Shown: in pieces, positions 24,003 through 36,700 of the stretch | Layout of the letters: the number at the start of each line of letters is the position of its first letter | Numbering within the stretch: the first letter of the stretch is position 1 | Notes under the pieces: model-generated | Databases searched by the model: none | Seen by the model: only the letters and a program-made list of their open reading frames with translations | What the model was told of the DNA's origin: nothing | NCBI GenBank assembly: GCA_013399305.1 | Contig: VXAI01000049.1 | Span: 395,395-459,394 of the forward strand | Length of the DNA: 64,000 nucleotides | DNA from: Rostratula benghalensis | Lineage: Eukaryota; Chordata; Aves; Charadriiformes; Rostratulidae | Reading direction: 5' to 3' | Made by a program: the position numbers and the translations under genes

Positions 24003-25127
24003 GTAGATATCGTTTTTATGAATAAGTAACTGTATTTTCTTCATAAATCTCTGTCTCTTTCCATTTTCTTTAGCATTTCTTACTAGCAGTGGGAGCTGCC
24101 TCGTTATGCGAAGCTTCATGACAGAAATGATATTCTGGTGTGCGTCGGAGCTGGAGCTGGGCGGTGGATATGGTGGTGTTATTTTCTTCCCAAATGGAGA
24201 CTGTATTGTAATTGAATGCAAAAATCTGGTATCTGACCTAGATTCATAAAATATTAAAGGAAACCTGGCTTCTATTTAAATGTCTTTATATTCTCCCTTA
24301 GAACTGTGCTGTTCCAAAGACTATTTTAATGAATGTGCTCCTTTTGTCTGCGGATAACAGCCAATGCTGAGATCGGAAATCCTTTCAGCCAGTGAAAGGG
24401 GGACTCTCTCTTATCACATCTGTGACATAAAGTTGTTAGAAGCAGATTTACTTAAAGATTATAAAAGCCGGGTCATCCCATTCCACCTCTGAGCTTAAAC
24501 TGTTTATCATTGAAATAAACCAAGTCCACTACACCAAGTTTGAAGTAAAAGCACAAACAGGATGCTACAGTTTTATGTTCAGTTGTTTCCAGCTCCTGTC
24601 TTAAGAATTCATTTGAAAAATTGGAAAAACATGATGTTGAATCCCTGCTGTGTTTATAAGTAATTTCTCCAGAGAAGAAAGACCTGAATGCTTTAGAAAA
24701 TAATCCACCTGCATACAGAGCTACTTTTTGGGTTTTTTTAAGTGGGGAAAAAAAAGAAGTGCATTCTTCTTTACATGTGCATGGTTTTAAATGCAGTTAG
24801 AGGAAATCCACAAATTCAGGCCATATTCTTATGTAAAGCTAACTGTTGTTCTTACGTCAGTTCATCACAGGACTTATATCATTCCACTCATCACCTTTCA
24901 TCTGGGAAACATTAATATTTTTTTTAGTGTAAAATACAGCTTCGTTGACTTCAAAGGTCATTGATTTGCCAGCATTAATCTTCTGCAAGGAAGAGAAGAT
25001 TTACCTAGCACTTGTACTTTATTTATTAGTAAGGCACAGATATTGCTCTCGGGTTTCTCAGCAAGTCTCAGATGGACTACAAATACAGGGAGGTTTAACT
25101 ACATTGAATTTTTTTTTTTTTTTTCAG
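24003..25127 (+). other. RPGRIP1L: Intron w13-w14
   Basis: 1,125 bp, no transposon recognised. The pyrimidine tract is extreme: 16 consecutive T at 25,109-25,124 directly before CAG. Length variation there could affect splicing of w14. Confidence 0.85.
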
Positions 25128-25225
25128 ATGAAGATTATAGAGAAGAAAATGATGCCATTGAATCAATAATAACTGACAGTGATGACTGCATTATTTCAAG
25201 TCCAGTATCCAAGAATATTAAGCAG
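25128..25225 (+). CDS. RPGRIP1L: RPGRIP1L exon w14, acidic linker with SDDCII motif
   Basis: 98 nt, phase 1 to 0. It encodes (D)EDYREENDAIESIITDSD, then DCIISSPVSKNIKQ. The SDDCII..P.SKNIKQ motif is conserved with human and leads into the C-terminal domain. Donor CAG|GTGAGT. The next exon is 8.3 kb away. Confidence 0.95.
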
Positions 25226-28200
25226 GTGAGTCAGAATATTTATGGAAATTACTTGGTAAGTCTAAGGAAAATATTTTAAGCCTAATGCCCTCCAAGAGTA
25301 GCTTTGCTATGTCTAAGGTCAGATTCTAAGGCATTTTCAATGAACGTGTGTTCTCCTGTTTCCAGTTCAAACAGACACTTTTTCACAGAAAAGTTCACCT
25401 GACCATGTTGCACATGTGATTTCTGGGTGCTTTTCTAATGGGGAAATTTGTTGTCATCTTTTCCATTGTTGTCATAGACGCTGAGAAGGAGACATTTCTA
25501 ATTAGTACAAATCTGAATGCAAATTTCAGTCCTGTGCAGAATCTCCCTAATGAAAAGTAATTACTGTAACGCGAACATCCGAAGACCTTAGCCATGTTCA
25601 GTCCTACCTGTTGCCTTTATGTGGGAAAATGTGCTTTTCTGCTGCTTCTAGTGCTTTCTGAGGAAGGGGAGGATAATTTCTCTTGTCAAGGCCTGTAGTA
25701 AATCTCCACTGCTTAGCTGCCCACTGTATTTCATCAGGACATTGGTGGGATGGAATGCTGAAATGTCAATTGCATAAGCTTGAGGTTGTTAATAACGTGG
25801 AAACCTCGCATATATTTTCTAGATCATCCACACAGATTTCTTTTTCTTCCTGACTTCCCATCAGTTTTAGAACTGAACATGAGTTTTCAATTAAGTTTCT
25901 ACACGTGTGATACCCAATAACTTCAGTGTGCTACGCTTTCTATTATTAGTGGTGGGCATGCACATTAACAGTATTATCTTGACTTGTTCTCAAAACCAGC
26001 AATTAATAACCATAAAGTCCTATATACAAAATAACAGAGCATAATACAAGCTTGGAAAATTTACTTTGAACAGCATTTAAATGCTAGAGTTCTCTAAAAA
26101 CATATGAATGTTTCATACTTTTAGATCTAACATTGACAGAACAATCTTGAAAAATGTAAGACTAGAACTTAGAATTTATTCTAATACTTCTATCAGTTAA
26201 TAAAGGACCAAGTGTCTACTGTTTGATCCTATAAGTTAACTTTTTAAAAATGTTCTGCAATGTGATAACACAGAGGTAGTTTGATTTTAGAGATGTTTTT
26301 AAATTGTTTTTTCAAGGCTGTGTGGCATCTTACAAAATAACTGGTAACAAGAAGCAACACTTAATATCAGAAATATTGGTCCTTTTTTTTTTTAAGTTGT
26401 AGAAGGAATTTAGAAAATGCTATCAATTACAGATATTACAATTACAGAAAGATACAGAAGATACTTCTGGAAACAGAATTGCATTGTCTAGATGTAAAAT
26501 GTAAAAAACGTGTTAATTTTGAGAATTAAAATGACAGCTACTTATCAGTATGTCAAACAATAACACAGTTGATCTATACATTTCTAGTCACCCTGTATTT
26601 TATTTTATTTTATCAAAAGTATTTAAGAGCACTTCTGAGGTTATTTTGAGTATGGATGCATTTCAGATTCATTAATTTCTCCCTCTCTGCCTTGTTCCTT
26701 TGGTACCAAAGTGCATGGTCAAGAAGGGCAGATAAGACAACAGAAGGGATGAACTGCTAAGGCAACATGTTTGGTACGAATTGGATTTTAAAAATAGGCA
26801 TTGGCACTTCATATTTGAAGTCTTGGGTTAATTGTGGAAGACAGCATGCACAAATTGTGATTGAATTTTTATTTTTTAAGATTAAAAATCACTGCCTTTT
26901 ATCTTTTGAGATAAATATCCTGCTGGTAATCAAACACTGTAAATAAGTCTTGTGATTTTTAGAGATGGTTATGCTAATTATCCTGTAAATCTGAGTTGTG
27001 TGCCAAACTGTTTAAGCCGTTTAAGATCATACTGTTTCTTTTTTGCATGTTGCAAATTAGACAGTTCATGGTTATTTCTTAGATATGTTGATCATAAAGG
27101 GTGTCTAACAGATTTTCCAGTACTTAGCTGTACCACTTGCTTCTTTCTCTTTTCTTCTTGTCTATGATGTATAATTAATCATAGATTACTTCATTTTGTT
27201 TCATTTCATTTACAACATTTATGAGCTTCACTTTGTCGGTATGAAATGCTTGTCCCCTTCTTTCCTTTCCAAAGTGGCGTAATTAGTGTTAGCATCTTTT
27301 TTAACAGGCTACATAAAGTTTAGTGGCTGGATTAAATCAAGTCATTAACATAATGTGCTATACAATTTGCCCCTATCTCTTTTCGTTTCCAGTACATCAA
27401 AGTGCCACAGAGTGCCAGTGTAATTGGGCCTTGCTAGCTTGTCAGGTTCAGTCAGGCTGATGGCTGCTGCTTTTACTAAAAAGCTTCCAGGCATGATAAT
27501 TAATAGAGAAAAGAAGTCTGAGAAATGTAAAAGTTTGGACAGTTCTCTATGAATATTTCATACATTGGAATAATCAGAAGTTAACATTATCAATTTGATG
27601 TATAATACATTGATTAAAAGCCTTGTTTCATATCCTCAAAATAGACATCAAAACTGGGAATTTGCATTTTCTTTGGCATGGTCTTTATATTTAAAAAAAA
27701 AATAATCTTTTTCCCTTCCATCCCCTCCTCCCTTTCACCCCCATGTCTACACTTTGTCTTTACAGGAGATAATATAGCATTTAGTTACCACAATAAAATT
27801 TACTGGTGTCAGCTAGCAAGTTGTCCTAAGATCTGCCCACAAGGCAGATTTATTTGGTCGTGGTCCTGTTGTTTTCTGTAGGTGTGTTCAGGTCTCTCCT
27901 CTTGCTGCAGATACTGTGAGTGCATTATCTCGCACCAGGAGCAGTTTATTGAAAAACTGGCATCGTCTCTTCCTGTAAATTAAGATCTTGGGGTCTAATT
28001 GATTTTGAAATGAAAATCTCTCTGAAACACCATTAAAAAGCAACAGCAATTGCTTGCAGTCCTGCAGGTCAATGACATGTTTTTGTGCAAAGCTGGGAAG
28101 CTCCAAAGCATGAAGCTTCTGTGTAGCAAAGTGAGAAATACTTTCCCTTCATTGCACCATTTATTATACAATTACTTGAATAATGCATTTCCTCCTGTGA

Positions 28201-31166
28201 GGTAACTGCATTCACTAGGAAAAAGAAAAAGATCTGGACATTGTATTTCACTTTTTCATTTTGGCTGAAGGAGTCTTGACTTGTCTTTACATTTCTTTTC
28301 TGCAGGACTTCAGTACCTTTGGTGTACTTCAGGGAGATTTCCAAGTGCTCAATGTTTTTCTTGAACTGGCATGTTCTGTGGATATCTAATCTGAATTTAG
28401 AGAACTAACATTTTTAGGGTTTAATATTACCTTGTTTTGCTGAGCTGGTTTGATTCTACTGTGCCAGAAAATACTAATCCTTTTTGTTCTCTGAGTCTTG
28501 TCTGGATCTAACCTTAGTTGCTTTTGTACTTTTTTAAATAAGAACCGGGGGAAGTAAAAGTGCTGCACCAGTGTATTTAATAAAACAAGAAATAAAACTC
28601 ATGAAACGGAACAATCTGATCAGAGTAAAATAAAAGTAACTTACTAAAGCTTTCTAGCCAGTATTTTCAAAGGCTACTGATGGGTCTAAGATTAAGAAAG
28701 AGAATTTGCCATTCTTCATCTTTAAGGTGGTTGTTTGCTGTTCTGGTCATTATTAGACAGGAACTGAAGTAAAAGAGAATGTTTGAAGAATCCAGGAAAA
28801 AATTAAGTTGTCTTTTACCCCTGATAAAGTCCGAGACGACAGTAGTTTGAATAGACAGTACACTGAAATGATGGATTTACAAATTCTAGCACTTGTCAAA
28901 CATTCTTTGAAGTAAGAATTAGAAGCATCTACTACAAGTCATTCTTCTTGATGGAAGAACTGAAAGAAGAGGGAGAAATAATACCAAAAAATACCCCTAC
29001 CCGAATCTTAACTCATTAGGTAACCCATTACTGATTAGTCAGTAGAAAGTCAGATTTAAGGCTGAAGGCAAGAAAAGCATCAACAGGAAACACTTTTAAC
29101 CCAGGGGCTAATATTTTGTTGTGGTTATGATTATGAATGCTCCTCAGCTGCTTACTGGAGAGACTGTATTTATCAGAGCTCATGGACACCGACGCAAGTT
29201 ACGGTGACTTTACAAGTGGAAAGGAGTATTTTTCTAATTGAAGGTCTAAAATTGGTTTCAAGAGTTGAAACTGGATTTGAGTTTTGGTTGGCTGCATGAT
29301 AGATCACCAGGCATAACTTTTTTTCATGCTGTTGGGTAATACGAAAGAGAATCAAATTGCATTCATTTTTGCACGTCTATGTTGTCCTCACACAACACTA
29401 TAATGGTGAGGAGAACAGTATCAGATGTTAAGTAGTAAAGCTCTAAATAAAAAGAGCAGCTGTGTTAAAAATGTGCAATTTGATTTATTTTTTCTCACTA
29501 CAGATGCACTCTTAAATGAAAATGCTATACTGATGCTTATGCTTACTTCCCATACGAAGGGACATTTTTTCTGAATAGAACTAAGTTTAAAATACACAAT
29601 TTTAACATTTAATGTATTTTTTAAACAAAACCAGAAGTCTGTGATTTATGTGTACAAAAATACACACATATATGTACACAAAAGCAGAAATCCCATTATA
29701 TGTCTTGGTTTAGTTTTTTACATAATACAGGTACTTATTTCATCTTATTTCTGTAACTCACATGTTGACTGAAAATGTACAGAATAACACTTATTTTTAT
29801 CAAGAAATTTTCTGTCTTTCATGTTTATTTGCCTAAGGATCATAAGTCTTTTTGAAATGAAAGGTAATTGGAAGTTTAGAGGGCATCTGAATTACTTAAT
29901 TGCATGACTAGTTGGTACTGATGTAGCAAACTAGCTTTGAGAAAGGTGGTAATTTTACCTTGTAGTGTAGTCAATGGTGAGGGAATAAGGAATAATGAAG
30001 TCTTCTCTTTGAGATTGTCAGTAGAAGAAGCTGTAGCTTAGTTCAGGACTGTACCAGTGCTGCTTATGGAGCCTTCCCCACCTTTGGGGGAGAAAATAAA
30101 AACTCAGAGTTAAGGCAGTCAGAGCTCCAGATGTGTCTGCTTTTTTCCTATTTCTTCATGCGTAGAAAAAGTTTATCTCTTAAAGCTGTTAGTTGAGGCA
30201 ATGCCACAGGCAAGTTGCAAAAGCAAATTTTAAAAGATAATTGGTAGCAAATGGAGGGTTATTGGCCAATAGCTTGTACTTCATCTAAGATGCTCTCTGC
30301 TTGAAATAGAAGAGAACAAGTGAATAAGTGGACTGTGGAAGTAAATGCATAAAATACTAAGGAGTAAAGCATAAATTTTTTTGATCATTGGTAAAGACAG
30401 GGATCTAGCTGATCTTACAATTAAGAAGTTTCCTTTATTTTGAGCTTTTAAAGGGCAATATATGAGTTAAAACTGTGGATGCAAAAACCAGGAACATAGG
30501 CAATGCATTTCCAATGCCACTGTTCTGTGCAGAAAGCACAAACTTGTTTTTTTTAAAAAAAAAACAAAACAATTCTGTGGGATACAGTTGTGGATCGTTT
30601 GAGTCAATTGGAATTTTCCTAATCACATCAAAGCTTTAGCATTTTGTTGTGACAGAAAGGAAATAAAAATATGGAATGTACAGCTTCTTGATGATGGCAG
30701 TCAAGGGTTTTTATGGAATTTAAAAAGCTTTTTAATCTCAGCTCTCAGAAAGAAAAATTAGATTGGGACTTCAAATTCTGATGTAGTATCCAACGCATTT
30801 AGTACTTAACTTAATCCTAAAGCTTCTTGAAGGAGTTCAGTGATTCTTCCAAATCTCTGGGAGTATTAATTAAAAGACTCAATATTAAATGGTAAAGAAA
30901 GAATATTGATGTAGACTAAGTATCTTGCTCACGTTGTATTTCCTTGCTTGAAACTAAAGCACTGAACCAGTTTCTTAGAGACAGTCTTCGAGAGTGCTTA
31001 GTATGCTTTATTTTAATATATATCTCCAGTCTTTGTTAGAGAAAATTTCATATTATATTTTGTTTTAAATAGTAAATTTAAAGACTAATTTTATCCCCAT
31101 CAAAGTAGAATGATTTTTGGGAAGTAATTGGTCGTGACAAACTATTGGTTTTTCACTTGAATAGTA

Positions 31167-31194
31167 CTTTAGAATGATACCAAGGCTTAAAAAA
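31167..31194 (+). repeat. Dispersed 28-bp repeat, copy 1
   Basis: 28 bases, starting CTTTAGAATGATACCAAGGC and ending in TT plus six A, that recur exactly at 33,206-33,233 in the same orientation about 2.04 kb downstream. The repeat is too short to assign to a transposon family. Confidence 0.85.
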
Positions 31195-33178
31195 AAATAA
31201 CAAAAGCAACTTAGGAAGATATTTAAATAATATACTTCACTCTGCATCATAGAAATAAAAGTGGTTCTTTAAAAATTAATTCTGATCATATATGGGATGC
31301 TACATATATAGCCATGCTGAAAATACAGTACAAGCTTTTTTGTATTAGCATTGACATGTGCCACACTAACTTGAGCAGGTCTATGGGCTTTTCTTTGTAT
31401 GCATTTATTTTTCATCAGTTTGCGTTCTCCTTGGCATATATCATATTGATGTTTAAGAGTAACAAAACCCAGTCTTAAAATATTCTTAACTGTTAAGCTC
31501 TAAAGAAATTTTTCTTACAATTTTCTAATAGTATAACTTAGTTATTTGCTTCTTTGTAGGTTAGAAAGCTAAATTTACCCTGCCATCCTTGAAAAACTGT
31601 AGTATTCTTTGCCTACAGTATGCAACTACAAGTGTTAAATGTGTCAAACAAATTTTAAGAAATGTAAAAGGAATTCTTCATAACACAGGATATTGTATTT
31701 AGACTTGATTCATAAACTAATGTCTGTGTACAAACTGGTTTGACATAGCTGCTAAATACTTTGGGGGGAACAAAACCACTCGGGGTATCACTTTAAATAC
31801 AGCTGCTAATACATCTGTTCAGTGCAAGAAGAAAAGAGTTGTTCCTCAAGTAAAATTAGACAATAGAGCCAATTTCATTTTTTATGCATGTGAGTGTAGA
31901 GTGCTTGAGGTTATTAGTTGAAACTGAGTAACCTTTCCAGGCTTTCATCTCTTTCTTTTCAAATTTGAATATGAAAAGCATATTCAAGTCAAAGACCATC
32001 ACTTTAATGACATTTGGCAGTCATTTGATTTATTAGATTTTAGAAAAAAAAAAATTTCCTTTAAATATTTCATCATTCTATGCTAATCCCAGTAATATTG
32101 CCAGCTGAAGCCGTGTACCTGTATTAGTGGAGACAGAATGGTGTGGAATTTTCTCTGTCATCCTAGTAAAATTTCCATGAATCTACTGAATAATAAAACA
32201 GCCTTATTGAAATATTCAGATTTGGGTTTTTAGTTAAAGTGTCTTAGGATACATAATAAAAGGAAATGTCTTTTGAAAGGAGGGGGTAAAATTACTTCAT
32301 CAAATATTGAAAGGGCTTGACAGCAATGGAAATTGTTCTATACGATGGATATTTTTACAATAGGATACACCTGCTTTTCAGTTTGATTAATAATATAATT
32401 TACTTGGAAAAATATAAACTCCCTCCATAATGAATTAGAATATTGACTTGCAGTTCTGACACTGAATCTAGAAAGCTAATCTTCGGGATAAAAATTTATT
32501 GCTTCGAGAGATTTAAGCTTACAGTCAAAAATGGTCAAAGTATTTCCATAAAGGGGAAATATTTTTAATAAAATTGTGATCTTGAAAAGGAAGAAAAAAA
32601 AAAAATACTGTGTTATGTTTCTGAACTCCAGCACGTTCTGTGTGCTCTTTGAAGAATCTCAGCTTTGAACACTCACCTGTGTCCTCCAGTTGTAAACCAT
32701 AGTGGCTTTTCTGTCTTTGAATTACAGAGCGGCCGAGGGAAATATTTGTGACTCTTTCTGCCAAGTCTGACATTCCCAGTTAAATACATAAAGCTTATTA
32801 AAATTTATCTGTACACAAATAATGTAGGCTTTGCTGAGCAGTATGAAACAATTTCATACAAGCAACAGAAAAATGTCCTTTTCATTAAACATAATATGAT
32901 AAGGTCCTGGTGAAGAACAACTGGGATGTTACTTTTATCATCATATTGCTAATTTAAAATATATATTTGATTTAACTAGAAAAGTTTGGTGTAGGAAGTT
33001 GAATTCCCTATAAATACAGGATTACTTTACACGCTAGTACAACTGCTTTGTGACGTGATGGCTTTCCCTTGCAGAATAGTGCACAGGAGGTGCCGAGCCT
33101 AATGATTCTCTGTCATCTGGAAAACTTTGGTACCTGATTTTCCTGAGGCTGTTTCCAGCAGCTACAGCATCAAGACAC

Positions 33179-33220
33179 AAATGGCTTTAGAATTATACCA
33201 AATGGCTTTAGAATGATACC
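33179..33220 (+). repeat. 21-bp tandem duplication (two units)
   Basis: Two 21-bp units, 33,179-33,199 and 33,200-33,220, each beginning AAATGGCTTTAGAAT or AAATGGCTTTAGAAT-like and ending ATACC. They differ at one position (T or G after TAGAAT). The second unit merges into the 28-bp dispersed repeat. Confidence 0.88.
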
Positions 33221-33233
33221 AAGGCTTAAAAAA
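33206..33233 (+). repeat. Dispersed 28-bp repeat, copy 2
   Basis: Exact copy of 31,167-31,194. Here it overlaps the second unit of the 21-bp tandem duplication, about 335 bp before exon w15. Confidence 0.85.
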
Positions 33234-33568
33234 TACTAAATACTAATACTGCTAAAAATACTGGCCACCGAAATTTGTGGTTCGGGTATCGTTTGTACGT
33301 GAAGATAACCTTAACCTAATCTTCTCCAGCAGAGTATAACTATTGCAAAAATATTTTCCACATGGAGAGTAAATGGGTACCTGTTCCAACAATATTCTTA
33401 ACCACAGACCCTGGGGTTTAAGAACCTCGTGGTGTTTGTGTCAAAATCAATCGATCCGTGTCAAGCACACAAATTGGCCAGTGACTTACATGTGTGTCTT
33501 CGGTTTGTGTTAACGCTTCAAAAAACACCAAGCAATTTGTGTTCTGTTTCTGCTTTGTTTTTCACCAG

Positions 33569-33752
33569 GCAACTGAAAAAATCCGGATTGAAATTATATC
33601 ACTGGCTCTTACTGACTCACGAATTGTATTGGATGAAACTATCCAGCAGCTGTTTGTGGAGTGCAGATTGTACACTCTGGTTGCAGAAGAGACCCCACTG
33701 TCACTTCCAAAGCCCACAAGTGGTCAGAGGATTCACTACAACTATAGCTATG
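33569..33752 (+). CDS. RPGRIP1L: RPGRIP1L exon w15, start of RID domain
   Basis: 184 nt, phase 0 to 1. It encodes [20 protein letters not shown], then [40 protein letters not shown] and Y. This opens the C-terminal C2-like RPGR-interacting domain. [15 protein letters not shown] and EETP.SLPKP are conserved with human. Acceptor CACCAG, donor ATG|GTAAAT. Confidence 0.97.
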
Positions 33753-36700
33753 GTAAATATGGTGTATTCCTGAGCTGCTTTCTTCTCTTAAATTGTATCT
33801 TATGAAAATGCCTGTCCATACTGCCTACTTCTTCTGTATGTTATAGTTGTATTCATCTGTGTAACGATTGGGTTTGTCCATTTCCCCCATGTTTTGGGAA
33901 ATACTAACAGAGATTTTTAAGAAATGAGGTAAGGATCCAATTATCAAGTATAAAATGAATTGTTGAAGTAGGCTTCTGTATGAAATGGTAACATTGAAAT
34001 ATATTTCAATATGCTGCTAGTGCATAAATTTTACAATTAGACCAAAATGTATGTATTCTTTTTAAAAGAACACGATGAACCAAGTTCTGTATTTGTACAC
34101 GACAGTACAGCAAAAGGAAAACATTCCATGGAACCTTGTACAACGAAAATACAGCTGAAAAGAGGAAATATGTAATTGGACTTGATCATCACTTGGGAAT
34201 ACTTGGTGTTCCTTTAATTAGAACTTTTTGAAAGAGGAAATTATTCAGCCATGTTTAATACTAATACATTGCTGCTTATTTCAGAATACTTAATCCTGCA
34301 TGTTCCATACACTGTTCTCTAATAAATGAACATTTGAAAATATTTTATGTCAATACACAAGGTAATTTACACTAATAGCATACACAGAACTATTGTAATA
34401 ATTGGTAATTCACTTGTTAATTATTTTCCCAGCCATTTCATAGTATTTCAATTATTCATTAACTTTTTTTTTTTTTTTTCTAAAGTCTGTTTCATTTAAG
34501 ATTCAGTCTGAGTGCTTCATGTTGTCTTGGACTGTAAGTATTGGGTTTTTAGCTGAGAGTATCCTGAAGCAGGTGAATCACTTTGCTGTTTGTGACACAC
34601 CGCTAATGCAGACATTCAAATTGCCATTCTTTTAAAAATAACTTTGTAAAAGCAACTTTGCAAAAGTGGTGTCACAGTCGGATCTTTAAAATTGCTACCA
34701 TCCAGAAGTCTGAATTTAGAAGGAGGCTTGCAAAAAAATGTACTCATTTATATCCTAATACTCATAAATTATTTGAATCGCCCCATTGCTGAAGACTGCA
34801 ATCCCTTGTAGGTGACACATCAACCACCACTGCATTGGGCCTACCCCTTTGAGGGAGAATCTAGAGGACAGGGCACAGTGTTTTAACTTCTGCAACTCTG
34901 AAAAAGACAGTAAGGCTTCAGGGAAAAAACCCAAACCTAGAAAAAACCCTAATACCACTGCAAACTCTGTCATTCACCAAGGCTTACTGCCATTCAACCA
35001 AATGGGAATCCTGACATCATGTACCCAGTGAGACATCAGATAAGTAAGAACTTTTTAGGAGCTGAACAATATTCATCTCGGTAGCTGCTGTGAGTGCTTC
35101 TTCCAAATGTTCTAGATAGGCAGGCACAATTGAAAATCCTTTTTTAAAACCTCGCTGAAATAACAGCAAAAGCTGGTAAAAGCTATTTAGCACTTGTAGT
35201 ATCTCTTGCTTCTTGAATTCTCCTTGCTTTGAATATAAGAAACATTCAGATGTCATAAGAATTCTTACACAGTGTACTGACTCCTGTGTATATCAGGTGT
35301 GGTCTAAGGCTAATACTACTTTTTTAAGTATTGACTCTGCAAAGTTAAACCAGCAAGACACAGCAAAGTTTATGATGAATACAGAGCAAAATTTCAGTCT
35401 TTAAGACAATTATGAAACTTAAATATGTTTCAAGCTGTGATAGTTGAAAATAGAGTTGTGCTTTGTAAAGACACTAATTCATAAGGCTTTCCAAGCTGTT
35501 AGTGCTGTATCTTATTTCTGCTAGTCAAAACCTGGCTTCATAACTTTGATTTTTCAATAAGCACTGAAGTATCAAATACAGAAATGTTTAAATTAATGAC
35601 TCAATATCAAAAGGTGGTCTTAATTGCTTCAGGATTGTGTTCAGCAGCATAATACTAAAGCAGTTGTTATTTGCAGAGTTTTGCTTAGATAATTGGTTGT
35701 CTAATTTCTACTGAAGATGAGCTTTGCATATGGGGGGGAACAAAACCTAATGAGTCTGCTGTTCGATAACGTCAGTTGGAAAGCCAGTAAGAGACTAGTA
35801 ATGAAAACTGCATGTGTGTTTACTATAGCTTTACTGCATCTCTTATTCATGTCTAATTAGGTTGGAGTATGTTGGATATTTGAGGTTAATTGAATATTTT
35901 CTTTAATAAAAATGAGATTTGCATGGGTAGACAGAAATTTACTTTGAGCTTAGAAGGAAACTAATAGTCTTCTGGATTTCTGCATGGAGAAAATCAGGGT
36001 AAATCCACAAGTAATCTAAAAAATCATTAATTCCTATAAATAAAACATTTCCTTTTATTTAAAATGGGAGCAGCTTGGCTGTTTTATAAAACATCTTAAC
36101 TGATACAGATGGCTCCATGAGACTTGTTACTTAAAAAACATTTGAAACTTTCCCATACCTTTTGCTCACACTCCGCTGCCATTGCTTAATAGGTAAGATA
36201 CCAGAAGATTAATTGAATCTGGCTGAAAAAATAATATAGGAGAACTCTGTTGATCTGGAAATCCTATGAATTTCCCTCTTCACAAGTGGTTAGAGCATCT
36301 AACTTGACATTAATTGTTTATTGTGACTAGGAATGGTTGGAAGATCCTTTCCTTTCTTCTGAGCTCTTGGAACAGAAAGTTGACTGGGAGACTCTGCGCT
36401 CCAGGGTTATACCACCTAACTCTGGATGTCCCATGCCATTAACTGCTGTACCTACCCACGGCCATGCTGACCCAGGAGAGGAGCTGTCGTGTTGGTTAGG
36501 GGTGGAAAGAGTTATTAGAATATCCAACAATGCTCCCAATCACTAGGGTCCCATAAATTCAAAGAATAGTGGAACCTGCCAAATTGTGCTCAGGCCATGA
36601 CTCTGGAATTTGGTAAAAAGGCAGGATTCTGATTTTTTTTTGATGGGGTTTGTTTTGGTGTGGTTTGGTTTTGATGTTAGGGTGGGTGACAGATCATAGT

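Larger units (their letters stand above)
25226..33568 (+). other. RPGRIP1L: Intron w14-w15 (8.3 kb, no recognised transposon)
   Basis: 8,343 bp, the longest intron in the window, AT-rich throughout with many A/T runs. No CR1 or other transposon was recognised. It contains a 28-bp exact dispersed repeat (31,167 and 33,206) and a 21-bp tandem duplication (33,179-33,220). Acceptor TTCACCAG. Confidence 0.8.

Noticed and set aside
33429..33805. Longer frames overlapping exon w15
   Set aside because: The supported coding part is only 33,569-33,752. The extensions run into intron on both sides, and the other frame is a shadow.
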